From contig OX326959.1 in NCBI GenBank assembly GCA_946800325.1, forward strand, positions 33,985,027 to 34,049,026: a stretch of DNA of 64,000 nucleotides, read 5' to 3'. This document shows positions 1 to 11,291 of this stretch, in pieces. Source of the DNA: Luzula sylvatica (lineage: Eukaryota; Streptophyta; Magnoliopsida; Poales; Juncaceae). Within the stretch, counting starts at the first letter, position 1; the number at the start of each line of letters is the position of its first letter. A model generated the notes under the pieces. It was not told the DNA's origin. It ran no database searches and saw only the letters and a program-made list of their open reading frames with translations. Position numbers and translations under genes: made by a program.

Positions 1-2730
1 AAAAGTTATGTACTAAAAGATACGATACAAATGATATAAAAACACGTTATTTGAACTCCTCAAAGCGTTAAAATCTGGTTTTGAAATAGAAACACAAACT
101 TTCTTAGTGTTTGTGACATTTGGTGAAAAGTTATGTAGTAAAAGATACGATACAAATGATCTAAAAACATGTTATTTGAACTCCTCAAAGCGTTCATATC
201 TTGTTTTGAATCGAAAAACAATCTTTCTTAGTGTCTGTGAAATTCGGTGAAAAGTTATGTAGTAAAAGATATGATACAAGTGATCTAAAAACACGTTATT
301 TGAACTCCTCAAAGCGTTGAAAGTTTGTTTTGAATCGAAAAATAAACTTTCTTAGTGTTTGTGAAATTTGGTGAAAAGTTATGTACTAAAAGATACGATA
401 CAAATGATCTAAAACCATGTTATTTGAACTCCTCAGAGCGTTAAAATCTTGTTTTGAATCTAAAAACAAACTTTCTTAATGTTTGTGAAATTTGGTGTAA
501 AGTTATGTACTAAAAGATACGATACAAATGATCTAAAAACATGTTATTTGAACTCCTCGAAGTGTTAAAATCTTGTTTTGAATCGAAAAACAAACTTTCT
601 TAGTGTTTGCGAAATTTGGTGAAAAGTTATGTACTAAAAGATACGATACAAATGATCTAAAAACATGTTATTTGAACTCCTCGAAGTGTTAAAATCTTGT
701 TTTGAATCGAAAAACAAACTTTCTTAGTGTTTGCGAAATTTGGTGAAAAGTTATGTACTAAAATATACGATACAAATGATCTAAAAACACGTTATTTGAA
801 CTCCTCAAAGCGTTAAAAGCTGGTTTTGAAATAGAAACACAAACTTTCTTAGTGTTTGTGAAATTTGGTGAAAAGTTATGTAGTAAAAGATACGATACAA
901 ATGATCTAAAAACACGTTATTTGAACTCCTCAAAGCGTTAAAATATTGTTTTGAATCGAAAAACAAACTTTCTTAGTGTTTGTGAAATTTGGTGAAAAGT
1001 TATGTAGTAAAAGATACGATAGAAATGATCTAAAAACACGTTATTTGAACTCCTGAAAGCTTTAATATCTTGTTTTGAATCGAAAAACAAACTTTCTTAG
1101 TGTTTGTGAAATTTGGTGAAAAGTTATGTAGTAAAAGATACGATACAAATGATCTAGAAACACGTTATTTGAACTCCTCAAAGCGTTAAAATCTTGTTTT
1201 GAATCGAAAAACAAACTTTCTTAGTGTTTGTGAAATTTGGTGAAAAGTCATGTACTATAAGATACGATACAAATGATCTAAAAACATGTTATTTGAACTC
1301 CTCAAAGCGTTGAAATCTTGTTTTGAATCGAAAAACAAACTTTCTTAGTGTTTCTGAAATTTGGTGAAAAGTTATGTACCAAAAGATACGATACAAATGA
1401 TCTAAAAACATGTTATTTGAACTCCTCAAAGTCTTAAAATCTTGTTTTGAATCGAAAAACAAACTTTCTTAGTGTTTGCGAAATTTGGTGAAAAGTTATG
1501 TACTAAAAGATACGATACAAATGATCTGAAAACACGTTATTTGAACTCCTCAAAGCGTTAAAATCTTGTTTTGAATCGAAAAACAAACTTTCTTAGTGTT
1601 TCTGAAATTTGGTGAAAAGTTATGTACTAAAAGATACGATACAAATGATCTAAAAACATATTATTTGAACTCCTCAAAGTGTTAAAATCTTGTTTTGAAT
1701 CGAAAAACAAACTTTCTTAGTGTTTGCGAAATTTGGTGAAAAGTTATGTACAAAAAGATACGATACACATGATCTAAAAACATGTTATTTGAACTCCTCA
1801 AAGTGTTAAAATCTTGTTTTGAATCGAAAAACAAAATTTCTTAGTGTTTGCGAAATTTGGTGAAAAGTTATGTACTAAAAGATACGATACAAGTGATCTA
1901 AAAACACGTTATTTGAACTCCTGAAAGCTTTAATATCTTGTTTTGAATCGAAAAACAATCTTTCTTAGTGTTTGTGAAATTCGGTGAAAAGTTATGTAGT
2001 AAAAGATACGATACAAGTGATCTAAAAACACGTTATTTGAATTACTCAAAGCGTTACAAGATTGCTATGAGATCGAAAAGAATTTTTTTTAGTGTTTGTA
2101 CAATTTCGTGAAAAGCTACGTAGTAAAAGATTCGTTCCAAACCATCTCAAAAAGACGTTATTTGGACTCCTCAGAGCGTTAAAAGATTGTTATGAATCGA
2201 AAATCAATCTTTCTTAGTGTTTGTAAAATTTTGTGAAAAATTATGTAGTAAAATATACGATGCAAATGATCTAAAAACACGTTATTTGAACTCCTCAAAG
2301 CGTAAAAAGATTGCTATTAATTGAAAAAAAAACTTTCTTAGTGTTTGTACAATTTGGTGAAAAGTTATGTAGTAAAAGATACCATACAAATGATCTAAAA
2401 ACACGTTATTTGAACTCCTAAAAGCGTTGAAAGTTTGTTTTGAATCGAAAACCAAACTTTCTTAGTGTTTGTGAAATTTGGTGAAAAGTTATGTAGTAAA
2501 AGCTACGATACAAATGATCTAAAACCATGTTATTTGAACTCCTCAAAGCGTTAAAATCTTGTTTTGAATCTAAAAACAAACTTTCTTAATGTTTGTGAAA
2601 TTTGGTGAAAAGTTATGTACTAAAGATACGATACAAATGATCTAAAAACATGTTATTTGAACTCCTCGAAGTGTTAAAATCTTGTTTTGAATCGAAAAAC
2701 AAACTTTCTTAGTGTTTGCGAAATTTGGTG
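1..2730. repeat. HOR-A copy 1 (22 monomers)
   Basis: The series starts with a monomer carrying the rare variant gatataaaaacacg (about 34), which recurs at 2731 and 5089, so the unit here is 2,730 bp. Positions 1 to about 1886 match copy 2 nearly base for base at offset 2,730. They include gtcatgtactataag (1243) followed by a taccaaaag monomer, the start of the core found later in the window. Between about 1887 and 2482 this copy carries five monomers, including the diverged cassette, where copy 2 carries two. The last two monomers (gctacg and taaagatacg variants, 2483-2730) match copy 2 again. The taaagatacg monomer has lost one A. Confidence 0.9.
2038..2417. repeat. Diverged monomer cassette, copy 1
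   Basis: Several consecutive monomers differ from the rest of the array at many shared positions. Examples are gattgctatgagatcg, tacaatttcgtg, gattcgttccaaacc, ttatttggactcc, gattgttatg and a gcgtaaaaag monomer with attgctattaattg. The 124-bp register and the block ctttcttagtgttt remain recognisable. The same order recurs at 10101, 17171 and 35793, so the cassette moves as a unit. It looks like a relic of an older satellite subfamily that escaped homogenisation. A run of eight T near 2083 is longer than in the copies at 10101 and 17171. Confidence 0.88.
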
Positions 2731-5088
2731 AAAAGTTATGTACTAAAAGATACGATACAAATGATATAAAAACACGTTATTTGAACTCCTCAAAGCGTTA
2801 AAATCTGGTTTTGAAATAGAAACACAAACTTTCTTAGTGTTTGTGAAATTTGGTGAAAAGTTATGTAGTAAAAGATACGATACAAATGATCTAAAAACAT
2901 GTTATTTGAACTCCTCAAAGCGTTCATATCTTGTTTTGAATCGAAAAACAATCTTTCTTAGTGTCTGTGACATTCGGTGAAAAGTTATGTAGTAAAAGAT
3001 ATGATACAAGTGATCTAAAAACACGTTATTTGAACTCCTCAAAGCGTTGAAAGTTTGTTTTGAATCGAAAAATAAACTTTCTTAGTGTTTGTGAAATTTG
3101 GTGAAAAGTTATGTACTAAAAGATACGATACAAATGATCTAAAACCATGTTATTTGAACTCCTCAAAGCGTTAAAATCTTGTTTTGAATCTAAAAACAAA
3201 CTTTCTTAATGTTTGTGAAATTTGGTGTAAAGTTATGTACTAAAAGATACGATACAAATGATCTAAAAACATGTTATTTGAACTCCTCGAAGTGTTAAAA
3301 TCTTGTTTTGAATCGAAAAACAAACTTTCTTAGTGTTTGCGAAATTTGGTGAAAAGTTATGTACTAAAAGATACGATACAAATGATCTAAAAACATGTTA
3401 TTTGAACTCCTCGAAGTGTTAAAATCTTGTTTTGAATCGAAAAACAAACTTTCTTAGTGTTTGCGAAATTTGGTGAAAAGTTATGTACTAAAATATACGA
3501 TACAAATGATCTAAAAACACGTTATTTGAACTCCTCAAAGCGTTAAAAGGTGGTTTTGAAATAGAAACACAAACTTTCTTAGTGTTTGTGAAATTTGGTG
3601 AAAAGTTATGTAGTAAAAGATACGATACAAATGATCTAAAAACACGTTATTTGAACTCCTCAAAGCGTTAAAATATTGTTTTGAATCGAAAAACAAACTT
3701 TCTTAGTGTTTGTGAAATTTGGTGAAAAGTTATGTAGTAAAAGATACGATAGAAATGATCTAAAAACACGTTATTTGAACTCCTGAAAGCTTTAATATCT
3801 TGTTTTGAATCGAAAAACAAACTTTCTTAGTGTTTGTGAAATTTGGTGAAAAGTTATGTAGTAAAAGATACGATACAAATGATCTAGAAACACGTTATTT
3901 GAACTCCTCAAAGCGTTAAAATCTTGTTTTGAATCGAAAAACAAACTTTCTTAGTGTTTGTGAAATTTGGTGAAAAGTCATGTACTATAAGATACGATAC
4001 AAATGATCTAAAAACATGTTATTTGAACTCCTCAAAGCGTTGAAATCTTGTTTTGAATCGAAAAACAAACTTTCTTAGTGTTTCTGAAATTTGGTGAAAA
4101 GTTATGTACCAAAAGATACGATACAAATGATCTAAAAACATGTTATTTGAACTCCTCAAAGTCTTAAAATCTTGTTTTGAATCGAAAAACAAACTTTCTT
4201 AGTGTTTGCGAAATTTGGTGAAAAGTTATGTACTAAAAGATACGATACAAATGATCTGAAAACACGTTATTTGAACTCCTCAAAGCGTTAAAATCTTGTT
4301 TTGAATCGAAAAACAAACTTTCTTAGTGTTTCTGAAATTTGGTGAAAAGTTATGTACTAAAAGATACGATACAAATGATCTAAAAACATATTATTTGAAC
4401 TCCTCAAAGTGTTAAAATCTTGTTTTGAATCGAAAAACAAACTTTCTTAGTGTTTGCGAAATTTGGTGAAAAGTTATGTACAAAAAGATACGATACACAT
4501 GATCTAAAAACATGTTATTTGAACTCCTCAAAGTGTTAAAATCTTGTTTTGAATCGAAAAACAAAATTTCTTAGTGTTTGCGAAATTTGGTGAAAAGTTA
4601 TGTACTAAAAGATACGATACAAATGTTCTAAAACCACGTTATTTGAACTCCTCAAAGCATTAAAATCTGGTTTTGAAATAGAGACACAAACTTTCTTAGT
4701 GTTTGTGAAATTTGGTGAAAAGTTATGTACTAAAAGATACGATACAAATGATCTAAAAACATGTTATTTGAACTCCTCAAAGCGTTAAAATCTTGTTTTG
4801 ATTCGAAAAACAAACTTTCTTAGTGTTTCTGAAATTTGGTGAAAAGTTATGTAGTAAAAGCTACGATACAAATGATCTAAAACCATGTTATTTGAACTCC
4901 TCAAAGCGTTAAAATCTTGTTTTGAATCTAAAAACAAACTTTCTTAATGTTTGTGAAATTTGGTGAAAAGTTATGTACTAAAGATACGATACAAATGATC
5001 TAAAAACATGTTATTTGAACTCCTCGAAGTGTTAAAATCTTGTTTTGAATCGAAAAACAAACTTTCTTAGTGTTTGCGAAATTTGGTG
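2731..5088. repeat. HOR-A copy 2 (19 monomers)
   Basis: The unit is 2,358 bp, which is 19 x 124 plus three 125-bp monomers minus one 1-base deletion. It matches copy 1 up to about 4613, then carries a gttctaaaaccacg monomer and a gattcg monomer in place of the five copy-1 monomers that include the diverged cassette. It rejoins copy 1 at the gctacg monomer near 4845. The 372-bp length difference between copies is exactly three monomers. That fits unequal exchange in register. Confidence 0.9.
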
Positions 5089-7199
5089 AAAAGTTATGTA
5101 CTAAAAGATACGATACAAATGATATAAAAACACGTTATTTGAACTCCTCAAAGCGTTAAAATCTGGTTTTGAAATAGAAACACAAACTTTCTTAGTGTTT
5201 GTGAAATTTGGTGAAAAGTTATGTAGTAAAAGATACGATACAAATGATCTAAAAACATGTTATTTGAACTCCTCAAAGCGTTCATATCTTGTTTTGAATC
5301 GAAAAACAATCTTTCTTAGTGTCTGTGAAATTCGGTGAAAAGTTATGTAGTAAAAGATATGATACAAGTGATCTAAAAACACGTTATTTGAACTCCTCAA
5401 AGCGTTGAAAGTTTGTTTTGAATCGAAAAATAAACTTTCTTAGTGTTTGTGAAATTTGGTGAAAAGTTATGTACTAAAAGATACGATACAAATGATCTAA
5501 AACCATGTTATTTGAACTCCTCAAAGCGTTAAAATCTTGTTTTGAATCTAAAAACAAACTTTCTTAATGTTTGTGAAATTTGGTGTAAAGTTATGTACTA
5601 AAAGATACGATACAAATGATCTAAAAACATGTTATTTGAACTCCTCGAAGTGTTAAAATCTTGTTTTGAATCGAAAAACAAACTTTCTTAGTGTTTGCGA
5701 AATTTGGTGAAAAGTTATGTACTAAAAGATACGATACAAATGATCTAAAAACATGTTATTTGAACTCCTCGAAGTGTTAAAATCTTGTTTTGAATCGAAA
5801 AACAAACTTTCTTAGTGTTTGCGAAATTTGGTGAAAAGTTATGTACTAAAATATACGATACAAATGATCTAAAAACACGTTATTTGAACTCCTCAAAGCG
5901 TTAAAAGCTGGTTTTGAAATAGAAACACAAACTTTCTTAGTGTTTGTGAAATTTGGTGAAAAGTTATGTAGTAAAAGATACGATACAAATGATCTAAAAA
6001 CACGTTATTTGAACTCCTCAAAGCGTTAAAATATTGTTTTGAATCGAAAAACAAACTTTCTTAGTGTTTGTGAAATTTGGTGAAAAGTTATGTAGTAAAA
6101 GATACAATAGAAATGATCTAAAAACACGTTATTTGAACTCCTGAAAGCTTTAATATCTTGTTTTGAATCGAAAAACAAACTTTCTTAGTGTTTGTGAAAT
6201 TTGGTGAAAAGTTATGTAGTAAAAGATACGATACAAATGATCTAGAAACACGTTATTTGAACTCCTCAAAGCGTTAAAATCTTGTTTTGAATCGAAAAAC
6301 AAACTTTCTTAGTGTTTGTGAAATTTGGTGAAAAGTCATGTACTATAAGATACGATACAAATGATCTAAAAACATGTTATTTGAACTCCTCAAAGCGTTG
6401 AAATCTTGTTTTGAATCGAAAAACAAACTTTCTTAGTGTTTCTGAAATTTGGTGAAAAGTTATGTACCAAAAGATACGATACAAATGATCTAAAAACATG
6501 TTATTTGAACTCCTCAAAGTCTTAAAATCTTGTTTTGAATCGAAAAACAAACTTTCTTAGTGTTTGCGAAATTTGGTGAAAAGTTATGTACTAAAAGATA
6601 CGATACAAATGATCTGAAAACACGTTATTTGAACTCCTCAAAGCGTTAAAATCTTGTTTTGAATCGAAAAACAAACTTTCTTAGTGTTTCTGAAATTTGG
6701 TGAAAAGTTATGTACTAAAAGATACGATACAAATGATCTAAAAACATATTATTTGAACTCCTCAAAGTGTTAAAATCTTGTTTTGAATCGAAAAACAAAC
6801 TTTCTTAGTGTTTGCGAAATTTGGTGAAAAGTTATGTACAAAAAGATACGATACACATGATCTAAAAACATGTTATTTGAACTCCTCAAAGTGTTAAAAT
6901 CTTGTTTTGAATCGAAAAACAAAATTTCTTAGTGTTTGCGAAATTTGGTGAAAAGTTATGTACTAAAAGATACGATACAAATGTTCTAAAACCACGTTAT
7001 TTGAACTCCTCAAAGCATTAAAATCTGGTTTTGAAATAGAGACACAAACTTTCTTAGTGTTTGTGAAATTTGGTGAAAAGTTATGTACTAAAAGATACGA
7101 TACAAATGATCTAAAAACATGTTATTTGAACTCCTCAAAGCGTTAAAATCTTGTTTTGATTCGAAAAACAAACTTTCTTAGTGTTTCTGAAATTTGGTG
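5089..7199. repeat. HOR-A copy 3 (partial, grading into the core module)
   Basis: It starts with the gatataaaaacacg monomer and follows copy 2 at offset 2,358 through the gattcg monomer ending at 7199. After that, copy 2 returned to the gctacg monomer, but this copy runs on into gaactaaaatatacg and ctataag monomers. From 6331 onward it is therefore also a full 12-monomer core (6331-7819). This is the right-hand edge of the HOR-A period. Confidence 0.85.
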
Positions 7200-7819
7200 A
7201 AAAGTTATGTACTAAAAGATACGATACAAATGATCTAAAAACATGTTATTTGAACTCCTCAAAGTGTTAAAATCTTGTTTTGAATCGAAAAACAAACTTT
7301 CTTAGTGTTTGCGAAATTTGGTGAAAAGTTATGAACTAAAATATACGATACAAATGATCTAAAACCATGTTATTTGAACTCCTCAAAGCGTTAAAATATT
7401 GTTTTGAATCGAAAAACAAACTTTCTTAATGTTTGTGAAATTTGGTGAAAAGTTATGTACTATAAGATACGATACAAATGATCTAGAAACACGTTATTTG
7501 AACTCCTCAAAGCGTTAAAATCTTGTTTTGAATCGAAAAACAAACTTTCTTAGTGTTTTTGAAGTTTGGTGAAAAGTTATGTACTAAAAGATACGATACA
7601 AATGATCTAAAACCATGTTATTTGAACTCCTCAAAGTGTTAAAATCTTATTTTGTATCGAAAAACAAACTTTCTTAATGTTTGTGAAATTTGGTGAAAAG
7701 TTATGTACTATAAGATACGATACAAATGATCTAGAAACACGTTATTTGAACTCCTCAAAGCGTTAAAATCTTGTTTTGAATCGAAAAACAAACTTTCTTA
7801 GTGTTTTTGAAGTTTGGTG
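6331..7819. repeat. 12-monomer core module, first complete copy
   Basis: Twelve monomers in fixed order, 1,489 bp: gtcatgtactataag; taccaaaag; ctgaaaacacg; acatatt; tacacatg; gttctaaaaccacg (125 bp); gattcg; catg/gtg; gaactaaaatatacg; ctataag with ctagaaac; ccatg with gtatcg; ctataag with ctagaaac and gaagtttgg. The same series with small variants lies at 12783, 21591, 27177, 31771, 41082, 44558, 48034, 51759, 55235, 58713 and 60947. An 11-monomer version is at 37731. It is the most widely shared unit in the window. This copy has cttattttgtatcg where the others have cttgttttgtatcg. Confidence 0.88.
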
Positions 7820-9062
7820 AAAAGTTATGTACTAAAAGATACGATACAAATGATCTAAAAACACGTTATTTGAACTCCTCAAAGCGTTAAAATCTGGTTT
7901 TGAAATAGAAACACAAACTTTCTTAGTGTTTGTGAAATTTGGTGAAAAGTTATGTAGTAAAAGATACGATACAAATGATCTAAAAACACGTTATTTGAAC
8001 TCCTCAAAGCGTTAATATCTTGTTTTGAATCGAAAAACAATCTTTCTTAGTGTTTGTGAAATTCGGTGAAAATTTATGTAGTAAAAGATATGATACAAGT
8101 GATCTAAAAACACGTTATTTGAACTCCTCAAAGCGTTGAAAGTTTGTTTTGAATCGAAAAATAAACTTTCTTTGTGTTTGTGAGATTTGGTGAAAAGTTA
8201 TGTAGTAAAAGATACGATACAAATGATCTAGAAACACGTTATTTGAACTCCTCAAAGCGTTAAAATCTTGTTTTGAATCGAAAAACAAACTTTCTTAGTG
8301 TTTTTGAAATTTGGTGAAAAGCCATGTACTAAAATATACGATACAAATGATCTAAACACATATTATTTGAACTCCTCAAAGTGTTAAAATCTTGTTTTGA
8401 ATCGAAAAACAAACTTTCTTAGTGTTTGCGAAATTTGGTGAAAAGTTATGTACTAAAAGATACGATACAAATGATCTAAAAACATGTTATTTGAACTCCT
8501 CAAAGTGTTAAAATCTTGTTTTGAATCGAAAAACAAAATTTCTTAGTGTTTGCGAAATTTGGTGAAAAGTAATTGACTAAAAGATACGATACAAATGTTC
8601 TAAAACCACGTTATTTGAACTCCTCAAAAAGTTAAAATCTGGTCTTGAAATAGAGACACAAACTTTCTTAGTGTTTGTGAAATTTGGTGAAAAGTTATGA
8701 ACTAAAAGATACGATACAAATGATCTAAAAACATGTTATTTGAACTCCTCAAAGCGTTAAAATCTTGTTTTGATTCGAAAAACAAACTTTCTTAGTGTTT
8801 CTGAAATTTGGTGAAAAGTTATGTACTAAAAGATACGATACAAATGATCTAAAAACATGTTATTTGAACTCCTCAAAGTCTTAAAATCTTGTTTTGAATC
8901 GAAAAACAAACTTTCTTAGTGTTTGCAAAATTTGGTGAAAAGTTATGTACTAAAAGATACGATACAAATGTTCTAAAACCACGTTATTTGAACTCCTCAA
9001 AGCGTTAAAATCTGGTTTTGAAATAGAGACACAAACTTTCTTAGTGTTTGTGAAATTTGGTG
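7820..9062. repeat. Y module copy 1 (10 monomers)
   Basis: Ten monomers, 1,243 bp, three of them 125 bp. Order by diagnostic variant: cacg with tctgg; gcgttaatatc with caatc; gatatgatacaagtg; ctagaaac; gccatgtact with aaacacatatt; catg with aaaatttc; aattgactaaaag with tctggtctt; gaactaaaag with gattcg; gtctt with tttgcaaaa; gttctaaaaccacg with tctgg. The same module starts at 11292, 14272 (one monomer short), 20100, 25686 and 30280. Here it follows a core directly but is not followed by one, unlike in HOR-B. Confidence 0.86.
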
Positions 9063-9434
9063 AAAAGTTATGTACTAAAAGATACGATACAAATGATCTA
9101 AAAACACGTTATTTGAACTCCTCAAAGCGTTAATATCTTGTTTTGAATCGAAAAACAATCTTTCTTAGTGTTTGTGAAATTCGGTGAAAATTTATGTAGT
9201 AAAAGATATGATACAAGTGATCTAAAAACACGTTATTTGAACTCCTCAAAGCGTTGAAAGTTTGTTTTGAATCGAAAAATAAACTTTCTTAGTGTTTGTG
9301 AAATTTGGTGAAAAGTTATGTAGTAAAAGATACGATACAAATGATCTAGAAACACGTTATTTGAACTCGTCAAAGCGTTAAAATCTTGTTTTGAATCGAA
9401 AAACAAACTTTCTTAGTGTTTGTGAAATTTGGTG

Positions 9435-11291
9435 AAAAGTTATGTACTAAAAGATACGATACAAATGATCTAGAAACACGTTATTTGAACTCCTCAAAGC
9501 GTTAAAATCTTGTTTTGAATCGAAAAACAAACTTTCTTAGTGTTTGTGAAATTTGGTGAAAAGTAATGTACTATAAGATACGATACAAATGATCTAAAAA
9601 CATGTTATTTGAACTCCTCAAAGCGTTAAAATCTTGTTTTGAATCGAAAAACAAACTTTTTTAGTGTTTGCGAAATTTGGTGAAAAGTTATGTACTAAAA
9701 TATACGATACAAATGATCTAAAAACACGTTATTTGAACTCCTCAACGCGTTAAAAGCTGGTTTTGAAATAGAAACACAAACTTTCTTAGTGTTTGTGAAA
9801 TTTGGTGAAAAGTTATGTAGTAAAAGATACGATACAAATGATCTAAAAACACGTTATTTGAACTCCTCAAAGCGTTAAAATATTGTTTTGAATCGAAAAA
9901 CAAACTTTCTTTGTGTTTGTGAAATTTGGTGAAAAGTTATGTAGTAAAAGATACGATAGAAATGATCTAAAAACACGTTATTTGAACTCCTGAAAGCTTT
10001 AATATCTTGTTTTGAATCGAAAAACAATCTTTCTTAGTGTTTGTGAAATTCGGTCAAAAGTTATGTAGATACGATACAAGTGATCTAAAAACACGTTATT
10101 TGAATTACGCAAAGCGTTACCAAATTGCTATGAGATCGAAAAGAATTTTTTTGAGTGTTTGTACAATTTCGTGAAAAGTTACGTAGTAAAAGATTCGTTC
10201 CAAACCATCTCAAAAAGACGTTATTTGGACTCCTCAGAGCGTTAAAAGATTGTTATGAATCGAAAATCAATCTTTCTTAGTGTTTGTAAAATTTTGTGAA
10301 AAATTATGTAGTAAAATATACGATGCAAATGATCTAAAAACACATTATTTGAACTCCTCAAAGCGTAAAAAGATTGCTATTAATTGAAAAAAAAACTTTC
10401 TTAGTGTTTGTACAATTTGGTGAAAAGTTATGTAGTAAAACATACCATACAAATGATCTAAAAACACGTTATTTGAACTCCTAAAAGCGTTGAAAGTTTG
10501 TTTTGAATCAAAAAACAAACTTTCTTAGTGTTTGTGACATTTGGTGAAAAGTTATGTAGTAAAAGATACGATACAAATGATCTAAAACCATGTTATTTGA
10601 ACTCCTCAAAGCGTTAAAATCTTGTTTTGAATCTAAAAACAAACTTTCTTAATGTTTGTGAAATTTGGTGAAAAGTTATGTACTAAAAGATACGATACAA
10701 ATGATCTAAAAACATGTTATTTGAACTCCTCGAAGTGTTAAAATCTTGTTTTGAATCGAAAAACAAACTTTCTTAGTGTTTGCGAAATTTGGTGAAAAGT
10801 TATGTACTAAAAGATACGATACAAATGATCTAAAAACACGTTATTTGAACTCCTCAAAGCGTTAAAATCTGGTTTTGAAATAGAAACACAAACTTTCTTA
10901 GTGTTTGTGAAATTTGGTGAAAAGTTATGTAGTAAAAGATACGATACAAATGATCTAAAAACATGTTATTTGAACTCCTCAAAGCGTTAATATCTTGTTT
11001 TGAATCGAAAAACAATCTTTCTTAGTGTCTGTGAAATTCGGTGAAAAGTTATGTAGTAAAATATAGGATACAAGTGATCTAAAAACACGTTATTTGAACT
11101 CCTCAAAGCGTTGAAAGTTTGTTTTGAATCGAAAAATAAACTTTCTTAGTGTTTGTGAAATTTGGTGAAAAGTTATGTACTAAAAGATACGATACAAATG
11201 ATCTAAAACCATGTTATTTGAACTCCTCAAAGCGTTAAAATCTTGTTTTGAATCTAAAAACAAACTTTCTTAATGTTTGTGAAATTTGGTG
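9435..11291. repeat. Duplicated segment, left copy (partner 16508-18362)
   Basis: About 15 monomers that recur 7.07 kb downstream in the same order. The offset is 7,073 at the left end, 7,072 after a 1-base deletion near 16980, and 7,071 after a shorter A run near 17461. Shared private variants are the gtaatgtactataag monomer, the 6-bp deletion, cggtcaaaag and the diverged cassette. To the left of 9435 and the right of 11291 the two loci carry different monomers, so the edges are visible. Confidence 0.82.
10101..10480. repeat. Diverged monomer cassette, copy 2
   Basis: Same order of diverged monomers as at 2038: gattgctatg replaced here by aattgctatg, then gattcgttccaaacc, ttatttggactcc, and a gcgtaaaaag monomer with attgctattaattg followed by nine A. 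It is preceded by a ctgaaagctttaatatc monomer and by the 6-bp deletion at 10061. The copy at 17171 shares that deletion and the cggtcaaaag variant, so these two are closest relatives. Confidence 0.87.

Larger units (their letters stand above)
9063..11291. repeat. Mixed satellite segment between Y module and first HOR-B
   Basis: These 124-bp monomers belong to no complete HOR unit. The left part repeats gcgttaatatc, gatatgatacaagtg and ctagaaac monomers. Positions 9435-11291 form a segment duplicated at 16508-18362. It contains the second diverged cassette (10101-10480) and a monomer shortened by 6 bp at 10061 (ttatgtagatacg in place of ttatgtagtaaaagatacg). Nothing other than satellite is visible. 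Confidence 0.85.

Noticed and set aside
2038..2417. Diverged stretch as a transposon insertion
   Set aside because: It keeps the 124-bp register and the conserved blocks of the satellite, with no terminal repeats or target-site duplication. It is a diverged monomer cassette.
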